34,627 nt of DNA from the NCBI GenBank assembly GCA_016256075.1, contig SDVU01000007.1, positions 1 through 34,627 of the forward strand, given 5' to 3'. The translations under genes and the position numbers were made by a program. The stretch comes from Dictyocoela muelleri (Eukaryota; Microsporidia). Shown in pieces: positions 10,530 through 21,059 of the stretch (within the stretch, counting starts at the first letter, position 1; each line of letters opens with the position of its first letter). Under the pieces are notes generated by a model. The model was given only the letters and a program-made list of their open reading frames with translations. It searched no databases and was not told the DNA's origin.

Positions 10530-11054
10530 ATTGCTTGAAAGTCCCCTAGAAATTCTTAAAAATATTTATATTTATTTATTTATACGTTCAATAATTGTGT
10601 TCCCAGAAGGGTTGTGGGGTGCTGATTTAATGTGTAATAGTCCTAATTTTTTCATAAAATCACTATTTTTTTGAATGAATTGGCTGCTAGAATCAGAAAT
10701 ATATTTCGTAGGCGCAACATATTTTTTATCCATGAATATCCGAGAAGTGATGTAATTGTATTTGATTCAATATTATAAATAATAAAAGATTTTGTGTACC
10801 GAGAAAAAATATCACTGATTGCATATATGTAAAAGTATCTTGGGTCACGTGTGTGTTTAAAGTGATAAGATTTGATTGGACGTTTTATATCTAAGGATAT
10901 ACATTCATTTATTCTTGAAACGCCCTAAATTATAGTTAAGATGCTGTAATATTTATAAATGTCTTTAGTGTAGCAAAAAATGAATTTGGTACAGACATCG
11001 TGGACAACTCTCTTTATTCTTGGTATTTTGAAATAACGCCCACTGTCTTCTCTC
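10530..11054 (-). mobile_element. Ty3/gypsy fossil, minus strand, integrase part
   Basis: Broken fossil of an LTR retrotransposon. Read on the minus strand it shows an integrase: the second half of the zinc-binding region (about 10960-11050) and the catalytic core with SDIFSRYTK and a later PSGNT-like block (about 10560-10930). It has many breaks, and no LTR was identified on this side. It is one part of an element whose other part is at 18164-19780; a DNA element of about 7.1 kb separates them. Old, judged by the density of interruptions. Confidence 0.7.
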
Positions 11055-11269
11055 TAAAATAAGAAAGTTTCTTAATCTCGAAAAATAGAAAGAAACTTTT
11101 CTTATTTTCGATATTAAAGTTCTTTCTTATTTTCGAAAATTTTGCTGCTATTTTTAAAAATTTTTAAACCAAATGAGCAGACATATTTTAAACAAGCTTA
11201 CAATAAAAAGATATACTCTAAAATTCCAGCTTGATGCAAAAAAATGATCCCGAGACACCAACAAGATGA

Positions 11270-11465
11270 TCTAATAAAAAAAAGTCAGAAACGAAAAAAA
11301 AAATTATCCCTGAAAAAATGCTCTTCGCAGTGATAAAATAAAAAATGAAATACCTGATGTCTTATCAGATGATTTAAAGTTTTAAATTAAAAGTATAAAA
11401 ATAGATAAAACAGTAAGAAATACTCTATCTTTGGAAATTGTTAATATTCTTTTAGATTTGGTTAT
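11270..11465 (+). pseudogene. Unassigned coding remnant left of the retroelement
   Basis: The translation in one frame, with a few stops, looks protein-like: NEIPDVLSDDLK and later TVRNTLSLEIVNILLDLVIYI. It ends at the retroelement boundary. Its position opposite the pogo-like HTH remnant at 15712-15930 suggests one transposase gene interrupted by the retroelement, but no diagnostic motif is visible here. Confidence 0.3.
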
Positions 11466-11471
11466 TTATAT

Positions 11472-11552
11472 TTTTCAATAAACAATATTTTATCAAATCT
11501 ATTTATATCAATTTTTTGGTCACTAAATGCACCTACGGTGTTGACCGGCACA
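11472..11552 (+). repeat. 5' terminal direct repeat of the gypsy fossil
   Basis: 81-bp repeat starting TTTTCAATAAACAATATT and ending GACCGGCACA. It matches 15629-15709 with one difference. It corresponds only to the last part of the longer LTR-like region at the 3' end. No TGG-type tRNA primer site follows directly; the sequence after it is a CTTGAATTCAAG palindrome. Confidence 0.75.
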
Positions 11553-11571
11553 TCTTGAATTCAAGGAAAGA

Positions 11572-14500
11572 AATGAATAAATTGATAACAAAAATTCATG
11601 AAGAACTTGGAACGACTAAAGCAACAATCATACAAGACGAAAGAGTAGAACAAGCTTCCTTTGAATATAATGATAGCCTTACGGGATTAAAAACAATACA
11701 TAAAATCAATATATTAAAATCTATCGAGCAGCAAGACGTATTTTCATGGACTCTCGCCTTCAGAGAAATTTCGCGTATATGCAATTGGAGCATGGAAGCG
11801 CAGACAAACGTTCTTAAGCATATCGTGAGCATTGATATTCAATATCGTATAGGCGCACCTGCCGATACAAACTTATATATCAACCTTCTGCTCAAACAAA
11901 AATATAACCATGAGACATCACACAAATACTATTCACGATTATCTTCACTAAAACAAATTAACTACTACACTATCCGAAAATATTTGCATGAAATCGAAAT
12001 CAATTGTCAAAAGCTTGGGTTATGCCTTAACTGGAATAATGATTTAATACAACAGAAACAACATGAAATATTCTTCAATGGCTTAGATACTAATGCAAAG
12101 TTGGAACTTTCAAAATACTTTCGAAAGGAATTTAAAAGTGTATATGAATCAATATTAACGACAGAATGCATGCTCATCGAAAACATGGAAAGCATAGTCG
12201 CAAATATACGTGAATACAATCACAATGTTTTTGAAAATCACAATACACCAAATCAACAATCAAGTATTCAAAAAATGAAGTCGAGTTCAAACAAAAAATA
12301 TTGTTCATTTCATAAAAGCAATACGCATAGTGACCAAGAATGCCGTATGCAAAAAAGAAAACAAACAAAAAATGTTGAAAGGAATGACACGGAAAAAATT
12401 TTAGCACTACAAGAACCAAAACCCATAGCCAAATCTATACTCATATCAATTGTTTTTAAAAACAAAAGCTATAGTGCAATGCTAGATACAGGATCCGAGT
12501 ACAATTACGTTTCCGAAGCCGTAATAAGAAACAATCCCGAAATATCAATTAGCTCCATTAATAAAAAGGTAATTGAGTTAGCCAACGGAACAACAACTTC
12601 GATATCAACATTAATTGATGATGAAATTATGATTTTTAATGACGAAAGAATGAAGATCAAAGAGAGATTTTATGTATTAGAGGGCTTAAATTTTTCATTT
12701 CTACTTGGGATGGAGTTCTTCTTAAAAAATAATGTAATTTTAAATCTAAAGAATAAAAGTATAACCATTGATGGATCAGAATATGAACTGGATGTAGAAG
12801 AAAGATCATTTGCAAGATACGACGAAAGTCTAGCTGAAAATACACGAGTATACCAAAGCCAATCAGATGAAAATCAGCTCAAGAAATTAGTATTAGAATA
12901 CAAACGAAAGAATCCAAAAATAGGACAAATTTCACAAGTCGAACATGAAATACAGCTAAAATCCGACTTCGAACCCCCAAAATGCGATTATGGGGTGCCC
13001 TTGGCGCTCCAAGACGATGTAAGAAAACACTTAAATGATTTAGAAAATGATGGTATAATAAAGCAAATGGATACTCCTTATATATCACCAGCATTCTTTT
13101 TACGAAAATCAAACGGAAAATTAAGATTAATTATAGACTATAGGAAACTTAATAGTATCACTGTTAAAGCTCATAATTTTCGTCCAAAGATACAAGAAAT
13201 TTTAAATAAATTAAACGGGTGTACGTACTTCACTAAAATTGACCTTCATCAAGGTTTCTACTAAATAAAAATGAAAGAATCCGACATACCAAAGACTGGT
13301 TTCAGAGTGCTTGGAAAAACATTCGTTTTCACTAGAATGCCATTCGGGCTGACCAACGCGCCTTTTACATTTCAACTTGCGCTAAGTAAAATTATCAAAG
13401 ATATTCCAAATACTCACGTTTATATCGACGACATATTAATAGCCTCACAAACTTACGAGATGCACCTAAATGACGTGAAAACTGTTTTAGAAAAATTAAC
13501 AGAAAATAATATTTCAATTAATTATGAAAAGTCGGAGTTTGGAAAAAGGGAAATCAACTTTCTTGGGCATATAATAAACGAAGATGGAACACGTGCAGAC
13601 ATAACCAAAATTGAAAAACTGGAATATAAACGACCTAAAACAAAGAAACAATTAGAAAAGATATTGGGCTTTATAAACTGGTTCAGACCCTATCTTCCCG
13701 ATGTATCAAAAGAAACAACTAGACTATACGATAAACTAAAGACTCATAAAAGAACAATTATTTGGAATGAAGATGATGATTTAACAATGAAAAATTTATT
13801 TGCTGAAATTAGAAAACAAAATGTACTTCACTTCCCTGATCTAAATGAAGAATTCGATTTGAAATGTGATGCTTCCGAGATAGCATTAGGTTCAGTATTA
13901 AGTCAAAAAGGTAAAGTTATTGGATTTTTCAGCAAGAAATTTAAAGGATCTGAGATAAATTACACGATAGTTGAAAAGGAAACATTGGGAATACTCGAAT
14001 CTCTGAAACATTTCAAATCAATAATATACGGTACCAAAATTAACATCTATACTGATAACAAAAACTTAACCTTTAAAGGAGATATGACAAAAAGAATCAA
14101 TAGATGGCTGCTCATGTTAGAAGAATACGATTATAAATTAATACATATAAATTCTGAAAGTAATAGTGACGCCGACATTTTGTCAAGGGCCTTTAAAATT
14201 AACACAAAAACCCCAAATCGATCAGAAAATATTGTAAATACCGGGAAAACTTTAGTAAGTAAAATAAATTATCTGATTAATGAAAATAAAAATAACAAAA
14301 ACGAAAAATTTATTGAAAAGGAATTAAAGGAACTGCACGAATTTCTAATACACCCAGGAAAAAATAAAATGATTAACACACTAAGAAACTATATTAAAAT
14401 AAGGCCTATTAAAAAAATCATCTTAAATATTTGCAAAAACTGCACAAGGTGTCATGAGGAAAAGTCGTATATTAAAACTCAAGTTCGGACAAAATTCGTT

Positions 14501-15315
14501 ACCGAACCATATAATCGTAATGAAATTATTGCTGTTGATATAAAAGGTCCCATAAAAACAGCTAACTTCGATACAAAAATTATTAAAAATGAAACTTATA
14601 TAGTAGCAATCACCGACTTATTCTCTAGATATACTGAAATATCATTTATACACGATATAAACTCTTCAACCGTCTGCAAAGCTATAGAAGAAAACTGGCT
14701 TAAAATCTATAAAACACCCACAAAATGCCTTACTGATAACGGAAGGCAATTCACGTCGGAAAACTTTTCAAGATTATTAAAAAAATACAATATTTATCAT
14801 ATAAGAACTGCACCTCACAATCCCACTGGGAATTCTGTCATCGAAAGAATTAACAGAGAAATTTCTCTATGTCTTAGGCTAAGTAGATCACTAAGTCTCA
14901 GAAAGGCTTCTGAAAACATATATTTAAGACTAAATTTAACCAACAATTCATCTTTAGGATACTCACCATATGAAATATTTTTAAAAAACCTCTCTTTTCA
15001 GAAACAATAGAAAATTTTAGTATCGATGACGAAAAAATAAAAACAAAACAAAAACTAAATCAGGAAAAATGGTCTAACCGCGAAATAATCAAGCCAATAA
15101 ACTTCAAAGCAAACGATATGGTCTACTTAAAAACACATCATCAAGATAAAATTCAAAAGAAGTATGAAGGCCCATACAGAATTGAAAAAATTAGCAGAAG
15201 TGAAAATAATGCATACATTGTGAAAGATGATAAAAAGGTTATAAAAGCATCCTTGAAAAACTTAAAACCCTTTAAAAGAGGGGAGGATATGGCCGATACG
15301 CATGTTAATAAATAA
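11572..15315 (+). pseudogene. Gag-Pol coding region of the gypsy fossil
   Basis: The coding portion of the fossil. The gag part shows a Cys/His patch (about 12300-12350) resembling a worn zinc knuckle. The protease triad is in LDTGSEYNYV. RT blocks include RLIIDYRKLN, MPFGLTNAP and VYIDDILIA. RNase H shows KCDASEIALG and IYTDNKNL. Integrase shows HPG...CKNCTRCHE, the core blocks IAVDIKGPI, TDNGRQFTS and PTGNSVIERIN, and downstream KYEGPYRIEK (GPY/F motif). That domain order places it in Ty3/gypsy (Metaviridae). It is interrupted in places and is described here as a fossil only. Confidence 0.85.
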
Positions 15316-15579
15316 TAGAAAATTCCAGATCAAAATGACACTTTCAAAAATTGATCATTTACATCATTCTGTATAAAAAACGATCAATCGAAATTTATCA
15401 AAAAATCACTGATTTTAAATTCGATATATTTAATCAAAAAATAATCATAAATTATTTTAAATCACAAAACACTTTCCTATACGGGAAATACAAGTTTCGA
15501 AGAAAAAATCAAAAATACCAAAAATAGCCATTAAAAAATCAGTTTGATCAAAAAATAAAAAATCATTGATTTTTGAAAC

Positions 15580-15587
15580 TATAAATA
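15580..15587 (+). promoter_or_regulatory. TATA-like box in the 3' LTR-like region
   Basis: TATAAATA lies about 42 nt upstream of the point where the 3' and 5' terminal repeats start to match, which would suit an RNA start near the beginning of the shared repeat. In DNA this AT-rich the motif alone is weak. Confidence 0.35.
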
Positions 15588-15628
15588 GAGTGACATTTTG
15601 ATGAGGATGCAAAGTTTTCGAAGAAACA

Positions 15629-15709
15629 TTTTCAATAAACAATATTTTATCAAATCTATTTATATCAATTTTTTGGTCAATAAATGCACCTACGGTGTTG
15701 ACCGGCACA
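15629..15709 (+). repeat. 3' terminal direct repeat of the gypsy fossil
   Basis: Partner of 11472-11552 with a single A/C difference. The sequence between the purine tract (ending about 15286) and this repeat is LTR-like, so the whole 3' LTR may span about 15287-15709. Confidence 0.75.
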
Positions 15710-15711
15710 AT

Positions 15712-15930
15712 ATGAATTCCAATGGGCTTGTCGTAAAAAAAAGATATTTAAAGTTCAAAGCTTTAAATATTGCTAATGGATTGGTAATAATTTGGTTTAA
15801 ATCCTCGGACGGATTCATTGTAAATTTTAAGAAACGAAATAATCTGTTGTGTCGCGCACATACATCTTGCAGATCATTAACACTGAATTCCAAATATTTG
15901 GCAAACATTTTATTAATAAGGCACACGAAC
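15712..15930 (+). pseudogene. Pogo/Tigger-like HTH remnant right of the retroelement
   Basis: Translation gives MNSNGLVVKKRYLKFKAL, then NIANGL, then WFKSSDGFIVNFKKRNNLL. This matches the second CENP-B/Tc5-type HTH of pogo proteins, whose hallmark is an aromatic-x-(A/S)S-x-GW-(L/F)-x-x-FK-x-R block (here Phe replaces the Trp). The frame closes after about 70 codons with no catalytic domain in sight. It starts exactly at the retroelement edge, so the insertion probably hit this gene. Confidence 0.5.
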
Positions 15931-16720
15931 TAATAAGAAAAACTTAATAAGAAATCAAAAACACCCTTAATTTTTATCAGATTCCCGGATATTTTGAGTA
16001 AGAAAACTGAAAAATATTAACAATAAGATGACAAAAAACCATTTTTTTATCCAAGGCTTTAACTTACAGCCAGATTTACATTTACAAGCCCAAATATCAG
16101 CTGATGGGAAGTTTGTTGTAATGCATAATCTTTTCTCTAGTTTAAAAGCAAAATCATAATGATACAAATAAGAATGTATTTTTGGGTGTTAACAAAATAG
16201 ACATTCGGAGCGAAGAACTAAAATGTACTTATTTGTAAAGTATGTCTTTTCAAGATGGGAAACTAGATTTGCTAAAGACCCTGTTTTGGGCATAATAGAT
16301 TCCTTTTCATAACATTTGAAACTTGCAGATAAATATATAAATCAAAATTTATTTATCATATTTGTGCCCAAATTTATGACACCATTGTTAAAAATGTTGT
16401 ACGTATAATAAATCGATCTTTTCATCAATATTATTGGATAAAAAAATGAATGGACGATAGAAAAGATCAAAGATGAAAGTAAACGCACATGGTCTAGAAA
16501 TATTAATCGCCTTCTTTTAGACAAATGACCGACATTTGTCACGATTTTTCAAAGAAATATGACTCGTCAATGATAATAAAAAGCCTTGAAATCTGTGCAA
16601 TCATAGGTGACAACTTAAATATAGACAATTCCCAAGAAACGGTAAAAATATTGGGCTAATGGGAATTTAAATCATACGCATTTGGGTAGGAGTATTGGTT
16701 TTTCTAATAATTACATTTCA
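15931..16720. other. Unidentified remnant sequence
   Basis: Inside the 7.1-kb DNA element. Some short plus-strand stretches look protein-like in composition (for example NEWTIEKIKDESKRTW near 16445), but no family is recognisable. Minus-strand frames at 15967-16167 and 16342-16542 have no supporting motif. Confidence 0.4.
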
Positions 16721-16724
16721 TGCC

Positions 16725-17550
16725 AATGAAAAGTAACTTATCAGAGAAAATAAATTTAAAAATTACGTACATTAAAAATATATTAAAAAAAATTGCATGT
16801 ACAAAATTATGTAAATAGTGCCTAATATCTGTCAAACCTCTTAAGAATAAAATTAACATTGCCAAATGTACCACAAGAAAATGTTGCAAAGAAATTGCGA
16901 TTTTGAATAAACCGCTTTTCTTAATTCGCGAATTAACTTTTAGATACATTATTTATACTCGAGGATATTTTGTCTGGCAAGAAGATTAAAGATATTTCTA
17001 TTAGATATGATGTTTCCAGGAAAACAGTGCAAAGAATTGTTATTTCTATATTCGAGCTTTTAAAGGATTATCAAGAAATATTATAATAGGTAATGATAAA
17101 AGTGTAAATGAGATAGATGAATTTAAATTCGGAAAAAAGAAAATATAATAAGAGAAGATTAATTAAAGGCGCCTGGGTTTTACGTATGTTAGAGCGAGGA
17201 TCAAATAAGAATAGTTTATAAAATGTATGCAATATTAAATCAAATACATTGTTCCCTCTGATTTTAAGACATGTTAGACAAAGAAGCATTATACATACGA
17301 AAAATTGGAGACATATCTTGAATTGAGAAATAAATATGTTCATAGGATGGTGAACCATAGCCTATACTTCGTGGACTCAATTACGGGTGTAAATACTAAT
17401 ACTATTGAAGGATTTTGGGCAGATATAAAATGTTTCATCCCTAAAAGATATATAGATGAAAGGCTTATCCAAAAATTTCTAAACTTATACTCTTTTATAA
17501 GAAATGAGAAATCTGACTTGCTTAAGAAGCTGATTTTCATGGCTAAATAA
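16725..17550 (+). pseudogene. Second Merlin/IS1595-like transposase, degenerate
   Basis: Blocks in order: a Cys-containing N-terminal region (ACTKLCK, then KCTTRKCCKEIA, about 16795-16890), an HTH (LSGKKIKDISIRYDVSRKTV, about 16968-17030), then NEIDEFKFGKKK (about 17105-17145), GAWVLRMLERGSNKN (about 17170-17215), LFPLILRHVRQ (about 17250-17282), NWRHI, then VNHSLYFVDSITGVNTNTIE and FWADIKCFIPKRYID (about 17350-17460). The first catalytic Asp is kept (EIDE). The second block, normally with Asp before the Trp, reads HTKNWRHI, so that Asp is missing. Several stops and frame changes separate the blocks, although the last 82 codons are open. It differs strongly from the copy at 5.4-6.6 kb, so it is a separate lineage. 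Confidence 0.75.
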
Positions 17551-17789
17551 AAGTAATTTTATTTTTTTTTATTATTTTCTTCATTTTTAAAATTTCATTT
17601 TATGTGGAACAAAGGTATTTTTTAAAAAAATTGTACACCCCAAATGTGTATTATATTAGTACTCCAACTCCGAATATTGTTATCAGGAGAAAAAATTAAT
17701 GAAATAGAAATTAAAAATTATGTATAAAATCATGAGCATAACGAATTATGATATATTTTAAACAGTCAATGTTTGTAGGACAATATGGA

Positions 17790-17990
17790 CATTCATTAAT
17801 CAAAATTATCTATTAATCTCGTACGATACCTTCAAGCGGCATTTTGAAGTGAGATATGATATAGTCAATGCAATAATAGAGGATTTAAAAAGCTTACATG
17901 ACGATGAATATATAAAAGAAAGGACAAAATATAGTATTCCGGCTGCGGAACTAGAAATATACGCATCAGTAGATCTTTACATACAACCAT
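17790..17990 (+). pseudogene. Possible PIF/Harbinger-like N-terminal remnant
   Basis: A continuous stretch YDTFKRHFEVRYDIVNAIIE...LKSLHDDEYIKERTKYSIPA...YASVDLYI resembles the region before the catalytic core of Harbinger transposases (an F-x-x-x-F block, a helical segment, an Arg then Ile-Pro block). No DDE motifs were found. The assignment is tentative. Confidence 0.3.
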
Positions 17991-18163
17991 AAATCTCTCC
18001 TATGTTCATAATTTAAATCAATGTTGCTTTAGTTGTAGTGAAGGTGTTTGAGAAAAGAATATGAAATCTTAAAAATTAAAACAATCTTTTTGTTAAAAAA
18101 AGAATTTTGTTTTTTCTTAATACCCTTTCTTATTTTCGAGATTAAAAAACTTTCTTATTTTTA

Positions 18164-19780
18164 AAGGTTTTTTGTTTAGAATTTTAGGAAATATCGTTCT
18201 TTCAGATTCTCGATAGAAGACATTAGCTAACATTTTCATCTTATTGTTCCAGGGTGAATAAATTTTTGATGTAGAAAATTTATTTTATTTTTTAAATTAT
18301 TTAATTTTTCTACCTTTTTTTGAATAATCAGATTTATCTTTATTTAATAATATATTTTTTATTGTTTACGTTATAAGCTGTAAATTTCAATAAGATTTGG
18401 TCATTTGAATTTGTTTTTTTCTGAAATTTTAAAAAAGTCTTGATAAAGAATCAGCAATTTTTTTTTGTTTTCCTTCGATATGTAAAAGCCCATATTTTTA
18501 TTTTTATAAAATGAGTTTCCATTCTTTAATTCTCAAGGTTAAAAAACCTTTAAACTTTAAATTATTGTTGTAAGTATAAATGAAATTTTTTGTGTTATAT
18601 ATAAGTGGCATAATATGATAATGTATTTGATGATCGAAAAGACTTCTTTTTAAAAAATAGGCTAGTTATTTTCATACAAGTATAATTTGTAGCTTTGGAT
18701 GCCTATTATGTTACCTTTCTGATGTAGAAGTGAGCCGGTTTTGTGTTTATATGCAACAAACTTAAGTTCAAAAGTTTTCGTTGAGATTAACATGAAATAA
18801 TAAAGGTTTAACGTTTTATCTATTCGATTATTTTATGAATTACACTCTTTTCATGATCTGATAACTTTATTTTCTTGTTTTTGGATTAAAGAATTTCAAT
18901 AATTGTAAAAGTTTGATTGAAATAAGGCGAAAAAAAGGAAATATACAAATTAATACCTCCTATTAACTGTTTAAGATACCTTTCGTTTTTACTAAATCGC
19001 AATTTCAGTTATCAAGCTCCGAAACGTTTGAAATTTAACTTTTTCTGAAGTAATATGCCTTCTAAAGTTTATTTGGTTCTTGACAAATTCAAATTTTTCA
19101 AAATTGACCGAAATATTGTTTTCCCTGAAAGATTATAAATCTTTACTAATGTGATGTAGTTTTTTTATGTTTTTAGTGTATATCAAAAATATAATCAAGG
19201 TTATTTATGCAATTTTTAATATTAATAAAAATTAGATTCATGGCCTCTTGAAAAGTTATAGGAGCATTACAGTGTCAGAAAGGCATTCTATGGAATACAA
19301 ATTTTCTATTTAAAATTATAAAGCCCGTCTTTTCTATTTTCTTTTCTTCAATATGTTCTTTCTTATACCCTTCTTTAAAATCTATAGTTGAAAAATATTT
19401 TGAAGTCTTCAGTTTACCTAAAAGTTCGAACATGTTGTGTGTAAATTGGGGGTACCTTCTTCGTGATACTATTTAAATACCTGTAATCTACTACCAAGTG
19501 ATTATTGTTACACTTTTTCTTAATTATAAGCGGTGGAGAGATATAATTCGTAATCGTTTCAGAAATTATGTAATTTTGCATAAGTGTTTTTAAATGATTT
19601 TATGCTCTGCATTCAAATTGGAACTGGATACTCTCGAAATATCAATAATTCTTAATTAGGGTCTATTTTGTGAGTTATGTCAGGTATTTTGCCACACGAT
19701 GGGTAACGTTTTTATTTTTTCCAGTAAATTATGAATTTTATTTCGGGGATATGTCAATGTGTATATTTTTGTTTATTTTA
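18164..19780 (-). mobile_element. Ty3/gypsy fossil, minus strand, RT to integrase start
   Basis: Broken fossil, the other part of the element at 10530-11054. On the minus strand, from high to low coordinates: reverse transcriptase (about 19500 to 19000; VVDYRYLNSITKK and a later NAPITFQEAMNLIF block), RNase H (about 18760 to 18430, ending in a KIADSLSR block), then the first half of an integrase zinc-binding region with HPG and KMLANV (about 18230). It has many interruptions. It is clearly older than the plus-strand gypsy copy. Confidence 0.75.
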
Positions 19781-19849
19781 TGATACTCATTTCAGCTTTA
19801 ATTTTATTTTCTGAACTCCTTCTTATTTCATATTCACATCTGTCTAGAC

Positions 19850-19967
19850 CAGTTGTTCACAAAGTGCCCATTAGAGACCCTTTTAGCCGTGAATGTCTCA
19901 AGAAGTTTCTAGGAAAAAAATTCTGGATATTGGGTCTCTCAAGGGGTTCCAAAGAGGTCCGAGATTA
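19850..19967 (+). mobile_element. Possible hAT-type terminus
   Basis: The start CAGTTGTTCACAAAGTGCCC resembles the CAGNGGTTCTCAA... start common to hAT elements, followed by a GC-richer stretch. The 8 bp before it, GTCTAGAC, fits the hAT target pattern nTnnnnAn. The matching right end was not found. Confidence 0.35.
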
Positions 19968-20181
19968 GAAAAAAAAATTTATATTTTAGATTTGTTAAAC
20001 CTTTTTATAAAAAACCAGTAATACTAATATTTATATTTTACATATTTTATCATTATGTGAAACTTAATTAAGTTTATTTTTTATTGGTTTATAAATAGTT
20101 TAATTACTTAAAGCAATGTAAAAATAGAACATAATCTGAAATGTGATTTTTATTTTATAAATTTTCGGTTCCAACGAGATA

Positions 20182-20441
20182 GTCAAATCTAAAAGTCATA
20201 TCGAGAGAAAAAACGAACATAATGAAAGATAATTCAAAATTTCATGGCATATAATAATCCCGGAGTATTTTTTATATAATCATTTTTTATGCTCAAATTA
20301 GGAAATTTGTGAAGCAGAATTCATAATTTGTGCATACAAATTATTATATAAAAAAGACTCCGGTATTATTATATACCAGAAAATTTTGAATTATCTTTCA
20401 TTATGTTCGTTTTTTCTCTCGATATGACTTTTAGATTTGAC
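20182..20441. mobile_element. Near-perfect palindromic MITE
   Basis: The arms are 20182-20291 and about 20334-20441. The first 61 bp from each tip (starting GTCAAATCTAAAAGTCATAT) pair without a mismatch; the inner 50 bp carry a handful of differences around CCCGGAGT/ACTCCGGT. The loop is about 40 bp with no ORF. No clear target duplication was seen. The perfection of the outer arms suggests a recent insertion or gene-conversion upkeep. Confidence 0.8.
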
Positions 20442-20528
20442 GAACCCGGTCTCTCCGTCTACTTTGATTTAAAAAATATTTTACAAAAATTATAAAGAAT
20501 TATAATGAATTTATAATAAAATTAAGAA

Positions 20529-20989
20529 GCCAGATAGCTCAGTGGTTAACACTCTTGAATGTAAAATTTATGTATCGTAGTTCGAATCCCGCTGAGGTCA
20601 CTCTTTAATAAATAACGAGGGAATGACATTAAGCCGTCATAACTATATAATTATAGTATAATATACAGTTGTTTCAATGTGGTATAGCTGATTAAGACTT
20701 GGTATAATATGACAATGGTGCAGAAAAAACTCTCTTAGTTGTGGGGATGAGTGCGGCAACGGACTTATGCAAAAAGTAGTGAAAAATAAAAATTTCACAA
20801 AAATCACTAATTACCTGTATCCTGCTGAGTCATCGATAAAACGAAAATTGCGTATACAGCTGGACTTCTAAGTAGCTTAGGAAGTGTAGTATTATTTGAA
20901 CATTAAGAACCAAAGGTCACAGACCACGGTAGGAGACAACACTCCGGGTTGGGAGCTATGGATGTTGTCAATATGTAATATATATACTA
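20529..20989 (+). mobile_element. tRNA-derived SINE-like copy A (reference copy)
   Basis: The head starts GCCAGATAGCTCAGTGGTTA, with A box TAGCTCAGTGG at 20535-20545 and B box AGTTCGAATCC at 20579-20589, the Pol III internal promoter layout. The tRNA stems do not close, so it is tRNA-derived. A unique body of about 380 bp follows, with landmarks GACATTAAGC, GGTATAGCTGATTAAGACTT, AAAGTAGTGAAA, AACGAAAATTGCGTATACAG, TAGTATTATTTGAAC and the tail GGATGTTGTCAATATGTAAT. The same landmarks occur in order in six other places in this window, all on this strand. There is no ORF. Confidence 0.8.
20535..20589 (+). promoter_or_regulatory. Pol III A and B boxes of SINE copy A
   Basis: A box at 20535-20545 (TAGCTCAGTGG) and B box at 20579-20589 (AGTTCGAATCC), 33 nt apart, within the range for tRNA-type internal promoters. 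Confidence 0.7.
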
Positions 20990-21059
20990 AAAAAAGTAAA
21001 AGATATAAAAAATTAGATATTTTTATTTTATCAATTCAACCATTAAAATCGAGAAAATT

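Larger units (their letters stand above)
11472..15709 (+). mobile_element. Ty3/gypsy LTR retrotransposon fossil, near full length
   Basis: Plus-strand retroelement with all expected parts in gypsy order: gag-like region (about 11570-12400), aspartic protease with a DTG triad (about 12470-12720), reverse transcriptase with YIDD (about 12990-13620), RNase H (about 13840-14200), integrase with HHCC and DDE core (about 14330-15000), and a C-terminal GPY/F-type module (about 15110-15300). A purine tract near 15273-15286 is a polypurine-tract candidate. Terminal direct repeats of 81 bp differ at one site, and ATAT flanks both ends (11468-11471, 15710-15713), so the insertion is comparatively young. 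The reading frame is broken, with about two interruptions. It is inserted into an older DNA element. Confidence 0.85.
11057..18161. mobile_element. About 7.1-kb DNA element inserted in the gypsy fossil
   Basis: Terminal inverted repeats of about 40 bp. Left AAATAAGAAAGTTTCTTAAT at 11057 onward; the right end read inward from 18161 starts AAAATAAGAAAGTTTTTTAA. Both continue CTCGAAAA. A TA dinucleotide flanks each end (11055-11056, 18162-18163), as expected for Tc1/mariner/pogo. Extra copies of the TTTCTTATTTTCGA motif lie just inside (about 11100, 11125, 18126). About 4.2 kb of its length is a younger Ty3/gypsy insertion, leaving about 2.9 kb of its own, which holds pogo-like, Merlin-like and unidentified remnants. 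Which of these belonged to the original element is uncertain; TA plus a pogo-type HTH favours pogo. Confidence 0.6.

Noticed and set aside
16180-17640. Terminal inverted repeats for the second Merlin-like copy
   Set aside because: GGGTGTTAACAA near 16185 and the inverse of TTGTACACCC near 17636 are weakly similar, but no 8-bp duplication flanks them.
20529-20605. Functional tRNA gene at the SINE head
   Set aside because: A and B boxes are good, but the acceptor and T stems do not pair and the same head recurs attached to the same long body, so it is tRNA-derived.
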